DNA of 10,965 nt from an uncultured Oscillibacter sp. (lineage in GTDB: Bacteria; Bacillota; Clostridia; Oscillospirales; Oscillospiraceae). Below are positions 1-6,382 of this stretch, in pieces. The stretch spans positions 1 to 10,965 of the forward strand of contig CALAAN010000045.1 of NCBI GenBank assembly GCA_937884915.1. The letters run 5' to 3'. The notes under the pieces were generated by a model. It searched no databases and was not told the DNA's origin. It saw only the letters and a list, made by a program, of their open reading frames with translations. Every line of letters begins with the position of its first letter. Position 1 is the first letter of the stretch. The position numbers and the translations under genes are program-made.

Positions 1-535
1 CGATGCCGGTGTCCATCAGCGCCGCGGCCACGCGGTGCGTGTTCGCCGTGACGTTTGAATAGACAAAGCAGCCCGTGTCGGTCGACACGGCGACATAGAG
101 CGGCAGCGCGACCTCTTTCGTCAGCTGGCCGAGCTCCTGTGCGAGTGCGCACAGAATTTCGCCGCAGGCGGCGCACTCGGGGTGCACGCAGCTCTCCTTG
201 CCGAAGCCCTCGTAGCTCGGGTGATGGTCGATGGCGAGGTCGACGCGCGTTTTGAACATCTCGGCATTGTCGGGGAACAGGCTCAGCGCGGCGAGGTCGA
301 CAGAGACGACGGTCTCATAGTCAAAATCGTCCGCGACCCAATATTGCTCGACGTACTGCTCGAAGTGCTCTGTCGTCTCGCGGTTATAGAGGATGCCCGC
401 GGTCTTGCCCATCTGGCGCAGCATGGCGCACAGCGCCGCCGCGCAGCCGAGCGTGTCGCCGTCCGGACGGCGGTGGGTGAGGATGAGGTACTTATCATGC
501 GCGCGGAGGTATGCCGCGACTTCGGAAACGGTCAT
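1..535 (-). CDS. nrnA: DHH/DHHA1 phosphoesterase, NrnA-like, partial (C-terminus beyond window)
   Basis: Only the first 178 codons are present; the gene runs off the left edge of the window. The N-terminal DHH domain is clear: motif I HRRPDGDTLG at about residues 21-30, a motif II aspartate in SVDLA (D80), the signature IDHHPS (D103-H104-H105), and a motif IV aspartate in STDTG (D153). In this family these residues bind two Mn2+ or Mg2+ ions. NrnA enzymes degrade short oligoribonucleotides (nanoRNA) and dephosphorylate pAp; related DHH proteins cleave cyclic dinucleotides, and the missing DHHA1 half would help to tell them apart. The ATG at 535 overlaps the rbfA stop (ATGA), so the two genes are translationally coupled. 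A gene of this family after rbfA is the usual Firmicute order. An odd CxxxxCxxC cluster (C116, C121, C124) lies after the DHH motif and has no assigned role. Confidence 0.9.
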   Translation of the reverse strand, partial: MTVSEVAAYLRAHDKYLILTHRRPDGDTLGCAAALCAMLRQMGKTAGILYNRETTEHFEQYVEQYWVADDFDYETVVSVDLAALSLFPDNAEMFKTRVDLAIDHHPSYEGFGKESCVHPECAACGEILCALAQELGQLTKEVALPLYVAVSTDTGCFVYSNVTANTHRVAAALMDTGI

Positions 536-927
536 TCCTGCTCACCCTCCGTGTTCAGTTTTTCGTTTTCGGGGTTCGCGGGCTTCACGACGCGCGGGTC
601 GCGCAGCATCTCTAAGATGTGCGCGCCATATTCGATGGAATCGTCCGCGATGAACTGCAGCTCCGGCGTGTAGCGCAGCGACATGTTCGCGCCCAGCTCG
701 CGCCGGAGATACCCCGCCGCGCTCTTGAGGCCGCGGATCACGTCCTTTTCGAGCGACTTTTCAAGAACGCTCACATAAATGCGCGAATAGCGCAGATCGC
801 TCGTCGTGTCCACATGGGTGATGGTCACCATGCCGCTCTGGACGCGCGGGTCCTTGAGCGTGCGGAAGAGCGAGCTGAGCTCGCGCTGGATCTCTTCATT
901 GATGCGTCCAATGCGATTGCTTGCCAT
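532..927 (-). CDS. rbfA: 30S ribosome-binding factor A
   Basis: A 131-residue protein of typical RbfA length. RbfA is a small KH-fold protein that binds the immature 30S subunit and assists 16S rRNA 5'-end maturation and cold adaptation. Recognisable signatures are the N-terminal helix with RIGRINEEIQRELS (residues 5-18), DTTSDLRYSRIYVS (40-53) and the KH core LRYTPELQFIADDSIEYG (84-101). The C-terminal tail (about 112-131) is acidic and probably disordered. The ATG at 927 is preceded by a very good AAAGGAGG at about 935-942. The frame stays open further upstream into infB, but that extension has no family similarity and would overlap infB. It follows infB after 68 nt and overlaps the next gene by 4 nt. 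Confidence 0.97.
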   Translation of the reverse strand: MASNRIGRINEEIQRELSSLFRTLKDPRVQSGMVTITHVDTTSDLRYSRIYVSVLEKSLEKDVIRGLKSAAGYLRRELGANMSLRYTPELQFIADDSIEYGAHILEMLRDPRVVKPANPENEKLNTEGEQE

Positions 928-943
928 AGTTATTCCTCCTTTG

Positions 944-973
944 AAAAAAGCAAGGGCGGGCGAACGCCCGCCC
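944..973 (-). terminator. Terminator-like hairpin between infB and rbfA
   Basis: Read on the minus strand, a perfect 9-bp stem GGGCGGGCG/CGCCCGCCC (954-962 with 965-973) is followed by TTGC and then six T (949-944). It lies 22 nt after the infB stop and its T-tract abuts the rbfA ribosome binding site. The form fits a Rho-independent terminator. As it lies inside the operon it would act as a partial terminator or attenuator that lowers rbfA-nrnA expression. Pairing is seen directly; activity is inferred. Confidence 0.6.
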
Positions 974-995
974 CTACCGAAAGGCACATTTTGTC

Positions 996-3410
996 TTACT
1001 GTTCGATCTGTTCCATCACATACGCCTCGACCACGTCGCCGACCTTGATGTCGTTGTACTTCTCGAAGCTCAGGCCGCACTCGTAGCCCTGCGCAACCTC
1101 CTTGACGGCGTCCTTGAAACGCTGGAGCGAGGCGAGGTGACCCTCGTGGACGACGATGCCGTCGCGCACGATGCGCACATCGCACGCGCGCTGGATCTTG
1201 CCGTCGGTGACATAGCAGCCCGCGACGGTGCCGACGGACGAGACCTTGTAGGTCTGGCGGACCTCGGCGTGGCCGATGACGGCCTCGCGGAACTTTGGCG
1301 CGAGCATGCCCTTCATAGCGGCCTCGATCTCGTCGATGGCATCGTAAATGACGCGATACATACGCATGTCGACGTGGTTGCGGGCCGCGCTGTCGCGTGC
1401 CGCGGCGTCGGGACGGACGTTGAAGCCGACGATGATGGCGTTGGACGTGGCCGCGAGCATGACGTCGCTCTCGTTGATCGCGCCGACCGCGCCGTGGATG
1501 ACGCGCACGCGGACCTCGTCGTTGGAGATCTTCTCAAGCGACGCCTTGACGGCCTCGACCGAGCCCATGACATCTGCCTTGACGATGATGTTGAGGTTCT
1601 TCATCTCGCCCGCCTGGATCTGGCTGAACAGGTCCTCGAGCGAGACCTTCGTGATGGGGGCGTTGGCCTTGCGCTTTTCCTCTTCCTTGCGCTGCTCGAC
1701 AAGCTCGCGGGCAAGGCGCTCGTCGGCGACGGCGTTGAAGTGCGCGCCGGCCTCGGGCACTTCGCCAAGGCCCGTAATTTCAACAGGCACGCTGGGGCCC
1801 GCGGTGGTGAGCTTCTGGCCCTTGTCGCTCATCATCGCGCGCACGCGGCCGACGGCCGTACCGGCAATGATGATATCGCCCTGATGGAGCGTACCGTTCT
1901 GGACGAGCAGCGTCGCGATCGGGCCGCGGCCCTTGTCAAGGCGCGCCTCGACCACAGCGCCGGACGCGGCGCGGTTGGGGTTGGCCTTGAGCTCGGCGAC
2001 CTCGGCGGTCAGCGCGACCATTTCAAGCAGGTTGTCGATGCCCATGCCGGTCTTGGCGGAGATGGGGCAGACGATCGTGTCGCCGCCCCAGTCCTCGGCC
2101 ACAAGGCCGTACTCAGTGAGCTGCTGCTTGATGCGCTCGGGGTTGGCGTCGGGCTTATCCATCTTGTTGATGGCGACGATGATGGGAATTTCGGCGGCCT
2201 TGGCGTGGTTGATAGACTCGACGGTCTGCGGCTTGATGCCGTCCTCCGCCGCAACGACGAGGATGGCGATATCCGTGATCATCGCGCCGCGGGCGCGCAT
2301 GGAGGTGAACGCCTCGTGGCCCGGGGTATCGAGGAACGTGATGGGCTTGCCCTTGATCTGCACCTGATAGGCGCCGATGTGCTGGGTGATGCCGCCCGCC
2401 TCGCCGGAGGCGACGTGAGCATTGCGGATATAGTCGAGAAGCGACGTCTTGCCGTGGTCGACATGGCCCATGACGACGACGACCGGCGCGCGGGGCTGGA
2501 GCTCGTCGGCGCTGTCCTCGTGATCGTCGATGAGCTTTTCCTCGATCGTCACGACGACTTCCTTTTCGACCTTGCAGCCGAGCTCTTCGGCGACAAAGGA
2601 TGCGGTATCGAAGTCGATCATCTGGGAAAGGGAGGCCATCACGCCGTTTTTCATCAGGCACTTGACGACCTCGGCGCCGGTCTTCTTCATGCGGGAAGCC
2701 AGCTCGCCGACGGAGATCTCGTCGGGAATTTTGACGGTCAGCGGCGTCTTCTTCGCGATCTCAAGCTGCAGGCGGCGCATCTTCTCGGCCTCTTCCTGCT
2801 TGCGCTTGCCGGAGAACGGCTGCTGACGGTTATTGCGGTTTCGGTTGTTGCGGAACTTTTCCTTGCTGCCGCGCTCTAAGTCGCGGCGGTCGCCGGAGCG
2901 CTCGGCCATGTCCTGGAGCTTTTCGTCGTACTTGTCGAGGTTGACGTTCGTGACTTTGCGGGTGTCGACGATCTTCTTTTCCGGCACGCGCGTCGTGGGA
3001 TGCTGCGTGGCGGTGGACTTGCTCTGCATTTGGGGCTGGGCGCTTTGCTGCTGGGCGGGCTTGCCCTGCTGACCCTGCTGGGGCTGGGGACGATTGCCGC
3101 CGTTATTGTTGTTATTATTGTTTCTCGGCTGGTTCTGAGCGTTATTCGCCTTGGGCTGGTTCTGCGCGGGAGCGGGCTTGGCCTCGGGCTTTTTCTTGGG
3201 CGCAGACTCGGCGTAGATCGACTCGATCTTCACCTGATGCTTCTGCGTCAGATGCTCGAAGATCAGGTTGATCTCGTCCGCGGACAACACCTGCGAAGGC
3301 TTCTTGCTCCCGTCCTCATAGGTACTCAGAACGGACAGAATGTCCTTCGACGCCATGCCGAAGTCCTTTGCCATATCGGATACCTTGTTCTTGTTCATTG
3401 TAGTAGCCAA
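996..3410 (-). CDS. infB: Translation initiation factor IF-2
   Basis: An 804-residue GTPase that delivers fMet-tRNA to the 30S subunit and promotes subunit joining. An N-terminal IF2N-like helical domain (about 1-65) is followed by a low-complexity Lys/Pro/Gln/Asn linker (about 70-140, with seven consecutive Asn at 97-103) and a second IF2N domain (about 222-290). The G domain carries G1 GHVDHGKT (315-322), G2 around GGITQHIG (339-346), G3 DTPGHE (361-366), G4 NKMD (415-418) and G5 SAK (451-453). Domains II, III and the fMet-tRNA-binding C-terminal beta-barrel follow and end in a normal C-terminus. The start is TTG at 3410: GGAGGT at 3419-3424 sits 8 nt upstream of it, whereas the in-frame ATG at 3398 would be about 20 nt from any ribosome binding site. 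The TTG follows the ylxQ stop after one base, which implies coupling. Confidence 0.98.
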   Translation of the reverse strand: MATTMNKNKVSDMAKDFGMASKDILSVLSTYEDGSKKPSQVLSADEINLIFEHLTQKHQVKIESIYAESAPKKKPEAKPAPAQNQPKANNAQNQPRNNNNNNNGGNRPQPQQGQQGKPAQQQSAQPQMQSKSTATQHPTTRVPEKKIVDTRKVTNVNLDKYDEKLQDMAERSGDRRDLERGSKEKFRNNRNRNNRQQPFSGKRKQEEAEKMRRLQLEIAKKTPLTVKIPDEISVGELASRMKKTGAEVVKCLMKNGVMASLSQMIDFDTASFVAEELGCKVEKEVVVTIEEKLIDDHEDSADELQPRAPVVVVMGHVDHGKTSLLDYIRNAHVASGEAGGITQHIGAYQVQIKGKPITFLDTPGHEAFTSMRARGAMITDIAILVVAAEDGIKPQTVESINHAKAAEIPIIVAINKMDKPDANPERIKQQLTEYGLVAEDWGGDTIVCPISAKTGMGIDNLLEMVALTAEVAELKANPNRAASGAVVEARLDKGRGPIATLLVQNGTLHQGDIIIAGTAVGRVRAMMSDKGQKLTTAGPSVPVEITGLGEVPEAGAHFNAVADERLARELVEQRKEEEKRKANAPITKVSLEDLFSQIQAGEMKNLNIIVKADVMGSVEAVKASLEKISNDEVRVRVIHGAVGAINESDVMLAATSNAIIVGFNVRPDAAARDSAARNHVDMRMYRVIYDAIDEIEAAMKGMLAPKFREAVIGHAEVRQTYKVSSVGTVAGCYVTDGKIQRACDVRIVRDGIVVHEGHLASLQRFKDAVKEVAQGYECGLSFEKYNDIKVGDVVEAYVMEQIEQ

Positions 3411-3411
3411 A

Positions 3412-4077
3412 TTATTGCACCTCCGTGTGTTGTGATCTCTGCTTACTGTCTTTCTTGATGCTGCCCTTGCCCTTCTTCACGGGGCGGGCGTGGGCAAAGC
3501 GCTTTGCCGTGCGCTGCTTTTCCGCGGCGCGGTGCGCCCTCTCGCGCTCGGCGCGCGTGCGTCCGTGCCTGACCGCGCCTCTCGGGCGCTTGCTCTCGCT
3601 CTTTTCCGCGCTCTTTGCCTTTGCGGCGGGAACGGACTGCGGCTCTTCCTGATGCGGCTTTTTCTTGCCGGTGCGCACGTTCTTTTCATGCTGCTTGAGC
3701 TCTTTTCTGCGCTCAGCAGCGCGGGCGGCCTTAATCGTCAGGCGTTTTGCCGCCTCGCCATAGTGGGCCTCATCGGCTTCCGCCAGCTTTTTCGCCACGG
3801 CCTCGGCAAAGCCGATGTCCGTCAGCGCCAGCAGCGCGCAGGATGTGCGTCCCAGTGCGCGTCCGAGGTCATCCTTCGTCGGCGGGATCTCAAGGCAGAT
3901 GCACTCGCCCGCCTCGCCGAAGTGGAGCGCGCGGCGGCGCGTGTTGTCCGCCGCGTCCGAGGCGATGAGGATAAGGCGCGCGTGCTTGCTTCGTGCCGCC
4001 GCGCCGACCGGCTCTTCGCCGACTTCGAGCTTTCCGGCCTTTTTCGCAAGGCCGATCAGATTGAGCAGTTTATCCAC
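3412..4077 (-). CDS. ylxQ: L7Ae-family RNA-binding protein YlxQ with long basic C-terminal extension
   Basis: The first 100 or so residues match the YlxQ/L7Ae/L30e fold, which binds kink-turn RNA: LIGLAKKAGKLEVGEEPV at 7-24, a central LILIASDAADNTRRR at 35-49 and an ALLALTD segment near 81-87. The YlxQ family is normally about 100 residues. This one has 221, with a Lys/Arg/Glu/Ala-rich, low-complexity tail of about 110 residues that is probably disordered or helical and nucleic-acid binding. It starts with GTG at 4077, inside the end of ylxR (8-nt overlap), with AGGAG about 10 nt upstream. Its stop is one base before the infB start. The exact role of YlxQ is unsettled; the conserved place between ylxR and infB suggests ribosome or RNase P-related RNA work. 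Confidence 0.9.
   Translation of the reverse strand: MDKLLNLIGLAKKAGKLEVGEEPVGAAARSKHARLILIASDAADNTRRRALHFGEAGECICLEIPPTKDDLGRALGRTSCALLALTDIGFAEAVAKKLAEADEAHYGEAAKRLTIKAARAAERRKELKQHEKNVRTGKKKPHQEEPQSVPAAKAKSAEKSESKRPRGAVRHGRTRAERERAHRAAEKQRTAKRFAHARPVKKGKGSIKKDSKQRSQHTEVQ
3419..3424 (-). promoter_or_regulatory. Shine-Dalgarno sequence that sets the infB TTG start
   Basis: GGAGGT on the minus strand lies within the last codons of ylxQ, 8 nt from the TTG at 3410. The next in-frame ATG (3398) is too far away, so this site decides for the rare TTG start. Confidence 0.75.
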
Positions 4078-4342
4078 CGTTTGCCATCTCCTTTTCCATT
4101 TCTTCGTAGACGCTCTCGGGGATGGCCGTGTCCAGCGCGCGCTCGAGCGCGCGGGACTTGCGCGCCCGCTTGAGGCATTCGCTGTTCGGGCAGACGTAAG
4201 CGCCGCGCCCGGGCTTTTTGCCCGTAAAGTCGAGCGACACCTCGCCCTGCGGCGATTTGACGGCGCGGATGAGCGCGCGTTTGTCCTTCATCTCGCGGCA
4301 GCCCACACACTGGCGCTGCGGGATCTTCTTCACTTTCTGCAT
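4070..4342 (-). CDS. ylxR: YlxR / RnpM (DUF448) RNA-binding protein
   Basis: A 90-residue protein with the YlxR (DUF448) signatures: RQCVGCREMKDKRALIR (10-26), with Cys12 and Cys15, and GRGAYVCPNSECLKRA (45-60), with Cys51 and Cys56. The family is a small basic RNA-binding fold. The Bacillus subtilis member, renamed RnpM, binds the RNase P RNA and modulates RNase P activity. The ATG at 4342 follows GAGGAGG with about 7 nt spacing. The gene lies between nusA and ylxQ, its usual place, and overlaps ylxQ by 8 nt, but it is separated from nusA by an unusually long structured spacer. Confidence 0.95.
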   Translation of the reverse strand: MQKVKKIPQRQCVGCREMKDKRALIRAVKSPQGEVSLDFTGKKPGRGAYVCPNSECLKRARKSRALERALDTAIPESVYEEMEKEMANGG

Positions 4343-4417
4343 GAGCCGCCCTCCTCTTTGGCGCTTTCAGCGCCTCGGACTTTTTCGCGCCGCGCACGGC
4401 GCAAATGAACTGAAATC

Positions 4418-4450
4418 GTTTTTACTGACGACCGGTGCGTCAGTAAAAAC
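4418..4450 (-). terminator. 13-bp perfect hairpin in the nusA-ylxR spacer
   Basis: GTTTTTACTGACG (4418-4430) pairs perfectly with CGTCAGTAAAAAC (4438-4450) around a 7-nt loop. Because the stem ends in A5/T5 it could act as a terminator in either direction, but the T run is part of the stem and not a free tail, so termination strength is uncertain. Confidence 0.5.
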
Positions 4451-4514
4451 ACTTCTCGCCCCGCAAGTGCGCGAGCGCAGGCGAGTGCGCGCAGCGGGGT
4501 GCAAATGAACACTC

Positions 4515-4537
4515 AAAAATGTGCTTTGCACATTTTT
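4515..4537 (-). terminator. Hairpin immediately after nusA
   Basis: A 10-bp stem AAAAATGTGC/GCACATTTTT with a 3-nt loop starts 3 nt past the nusA stop codon. Its T5 end would lie at the 3' side of the hairpin in the transcript. The GC part of the stem is only 4 bp, so this is a weak terminator or a 3'-end stabiliser rather than a strong stop. Confidence 0.45.
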
Positions 4538-4540
4538 AAA

Positions 4541-5602
4541 TTATTCCTCTTCGCGATAGCTCTCCGGCTTGATGTCGATCTTGTAGCCGACGAGGCGCGC
4601 AGCTAAACGCGCGTTCTGGCCCTCCTTGCCGATGGCGAGGGAGAGCTGATCGTCGGGCACGATGACGCGGCAGGCCTTGCCTTCGTCGGCAAGGCGCACG
4701 TCGATGACGTCTGCCGGAGCGAGCGCCGCGGCGATGTACTCCGCGGGATCGTCGCTGTACTTGATGATGTCGATCTTCTCGCCGCGCAGCTCTTCGACGA
4801 TGCTGTTCACGCGCTGGCCGTGGGGGCCGACGCACGCGCCGATGGGGTCGACGTTCTCGTCGTTGCTCCACACCGCCATCTTCGTGCGGGAGCCCGCCTC
4901 GCGGGCGATGGAACGGATCTCGACCGTGCCGTCGTAGATCTCGGGCACTTCAAGCTCGAACAGGCGCTTAACCAAACCCGGATGCGTGCGGGAGATCACG
5001 ACCTGCGGGCCGCGGGACTGGCGGCGCACGTCGACAAGGTAGACCTTGATGCGCTGACCCTCGATGAGCGTCTCACCCTTGACCTGCTCGCCGGCGAGAA
5101 GAATGGCGTCCGTCGCCTCCGCGCCGGTGCCGATGCGAAGAGAGGCGTTGCCCGTGCGCGGGTCGATGCGCGTGACGACGCCGGTGAGAATCTCATGCTG
5201 CTTGGAGTTGTATTCGTCGTAGACCATGCCGCTCTCGGCCTCGCGCAGGCCCTGGATGATGACCTGCTTGCCGTTGCCCGCGGCGATGCGGCCAAACTCA
5301 ATGTTGTCGACAGGAATGTTGACGATATCGCCGACATTGTACTTGGCGGAGATGGCCTTCGCATCGTCGAGGCTCATCTGCGTGCCGGGGTTCTCGACCT
5401 CGTCCACGACCTCCTTCTGCACGTACATCTTGAGCTCGCGCTTGCCCTCGTCCACGTCGACGACGACGTTTTCCACGCCCTCGTGGTCGCGCTTGTAGGC
5501 GGTGGTGAGCGCCTGGACGATCTTATCCATCATAAAGGTCTGAGAAATGCCGCGTTCCTTTTCCAGCATCGCAAGCGCTGCGAAGATTTCATCACATTTC
5601 AT
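4541..5602 (-). CDS. nusA: Transcription termination/antitermination protein NusA
   Basis: A 353-residue protein of the usual Firmicute length, lacking the C-terminal acidic repeats of proteobacterial NusA. The N-terminal RNA polymerase-binding domain (about 1-125) begins with the typical EIFAALAMLEKERGIS (5-20). The S1 domain covers about 135-200 (ILTGVVTRIDPRTGNASLRIG inside it) and two KH domains follow, with GxxG loops GPHG at 259-262 and GKEG at 325-328. NusA binds elongating polymerase, promotes pausing and hairpin-dependent termination, and takes part in antitermination. The ATG at 5602 has AGGAG about 9 nt upstream. The gene follows rimP after 49 nt. Several terminator-like hairpins occur in its own operon, which would allow feedback by NusA (inferred). 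Confidence 0.98.
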   Translation of the reverse strand: MKCDEIFAALAMLEKERGISQTFMMDKIVQALTTAYKRDHEGVENVVVDVDEGKRELKMYVQKEVVDEVENPGTQMSLDDAKAISAKYNVGDIVNIPVDNIEFGRIAAGNGKQVIIQGLREAESGMVYDEYNSKQHEILTGVVTRIDPRTGNASLRIGTGAEATDAILLAGEQVKGETLIEGQRIKVYLVDVRRQSRGPQVVISRTHPGLVKRLFELEVPEIYDGTVEIRSIAREAGSRTKMAVWSNDENVDPIGACVGPHGQRVNSIVEELRGEKIDIIKYSDDPAEYIAAALAPADVIDVRLADEGKACRVIVPDDQLSLAIGKEGQNARLAARLVGYKIDIKPESYREEE

Positions 5603-5651
5603 GGGTATTGCTCCTATTCTGTATAATCAAAGTAATTGGTATTCTCTTTCG

Positions 5652-6107
5652 TTAAAAGTCGCAGCGCAGGCGCACGAGCGCGACCGCGTTCTTTTCAAAG
5701 CGCTTTTCCTCTTCGCCGATGCGAAGCGTGACCGCGCCGTTGTCGAAGCCTGCAAGGTCGCCGGAGAATTCCTTGCGCCCGTCGACGGGCTTGTAGGTCT
5801 TCAGAAGCACGGGCGAGCCCATGAACTGCTCAAAATCGCTCGCTCTCTTGAGCGGGCGCTCCGCGCCGGCGGACGCGACCTCGAAAATATAGCTCGACTC
5901 GATGGGGTCGGCTTCATCTAAAATATCGCTCAGCGCGCGGGAGATGGCCTCGCAGTCGAGGATATTCACGCCGCCGTCCTTATCAATGTAGATGCGCAGA
6001 TACCACTGCCCGGCCTCGCGGACGTATTCCACGTCCCAGAGCTTGCAGCCTTGCCCCTCGACAACGGGGAGCGCCAGTTCGCGCACGGTCTCTGTCACTT
6101 TTTTCAT
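5652..6107 (-). CDS. rimP: Ribosome maturation factor RimP
   Basis: A 151-residue protein of normal RimP length. It helps to mature the 30S subunit. The N-terminal alpha/beta domain contains GCKLWDVEYVREAGQWYLRIYID (20-42) with the family's pattern L-x-D-V-E-Y, then CEAISRALSDILDE (52-65) and the hallmark YIFEVASAGAERPLK (73-87, the usual form being LEVSSPGxxRPL). The C-terminal SH3-like barrel follows (about 95-151). The ATG at 6107 has GAGGG about 6 nt upstream. The frame extends upstream to an earlier ATG at 6230, but that stretch holds the predicted promoter and has no RimP similarity. It is the first gene of the operon. Confidence 0.96.
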   Translation of the reverse strand: MKKVTETVRELALPVVEGQGCKLWDVEYVREAGQWYLRIYIDKDGGVNILDCEAISRALSDILDEADPIESSYIFEVASAGAERPLKRASDFEQFMGSPVLLKTYKPVDGRKEFSGDLAGFDNGAVTLRIGEEEKRFEKNAVALVRLRCDF

Positions 6108-6144
6108 TGTATCCCTCGCAGTTCGTGTTTTTTCCGAAATTTGC

Positions 6145-6175
6145 AAAAGAAAGAGCGGGCCAAACGGTCCACTCT
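6145..6175 (-). terminator. Hairpin plus T-rich tract in the rimP leader (putative attenuator)
   Basis: On the minus strand AGAGTGGACC (6175-6166) pairs with GGCCCGCTCT (6161-6152) around a GTTT loop, with one A-C mismatch and one G-T pair, followed by TTCTTTT. It lies between the predicted transcription start and the rimP ribosome binding site, so early termination here could control the whole operon. Structure is seen; regulation is inferred. Confidence 0.45.
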
Positions 6176-6201
6176 GCGTTTCCTGCATCCATAACATAAG
6201 C

Positions 6202-6230
6202 ATACTATCACACAAAGCTGCGGAATGCAA
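6202..6230 (-). promoter_or_regulatory. Sigma-A-type promoter for the rimP-nusA-infB operon
   Basis: Minus strand: -35 TTGCAT (6230-6225), 17-bp spacer, -10 TAGTAT (6207-6202). This places the transcription start near 6195, about 90 nt upstream of rimP, in the only sizeable gap before the operon. Confidence 0.6.
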
Positions 6231-6313
6231 GCGCTTTTTGCACGCAGTTTGCGGCTTTTTTGAAAAATTTACCGCTGTTTTTTGTTATTTTTTGCGCATA
6301 GCAGCCTTTCCAC

Positions 6314-6342
6314 TTGCAAAGCGGGAAAAAGTGTGCTATAAG
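6314..6342 (+). promoter_or_regulatory. Sigma-A-type promoter for the MATE transporter gene
   Basis: -35 TTGCAA (6314-6319), 17-bp spacer, -10 TATAAG (6337-6342) with an extended-10 TG (TGCTATAAG). It lies about 40 nt upstream of the transporter start and is divergent from the rimP promoter. Confidence 0.6.
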
Positions 6343-6382
6343 GATAGGACTTTGAGTAGAGAAAGAGAGAGGGGAGTTTCCT

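Larger units (their letters stand above)
4343..4540 (-). other. Structured nusA-ylxR intergenic spacer with several hairpins
   Basis: This 198-nt spacer breaks an otherwise tightly packed operon. In minus-strand order after the nusA stop it holds a 10-bp hairpin (4515-4537), a GC-rich stem bounded by CCCCGC/GCGGGG (4459-4464 with 4494-4499), a perfect 13-bp hairpin (4418-4450), a 6-bp GCGCCG/CGGCGC hairpin (4387-4402) and a GGCGC/GCGCC hairpin (4360-4374) just before the ylxR ribosome binding site. The 10-mer GCAAATGAAC occurs twice, at 4401-4410 and 4501-4510, each time beside one of the A/T-ended hairpins, so the spacer looks like two copies of a hairpin-plus-tag unit. No open reading frame in it looks real. 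Confidence 0.65.

Noticed and set aside
928..1185. Longer rbfA reading back into infB
   Set aside because: Extra 86 residues are an out-of-frame reading of infB and cross the hairpin; the ATG at 927 has an excellent ribosome binding site.
1137..2879. 580-codon plus-strand open frame opposite infB
   Set aside because: Exact antisense shadow of IF-2 with repetitive Asp/Ala/Leu/Val-rich composition caused by GC-rich codon positions; no ribosome binding site.
4820..5626. 268-codon plus-strand open frame opposite nusA
   Set aside because: Antisense shadow of NusA with the same biased composition.
6108..6230. Longer rimP starting at the ATG at 6230
   Set aside because: The extension covers the promoter and leader hairpin and has no RimP similarity, while the ATG at 6107 has a ribosome binding site and gives the family length.
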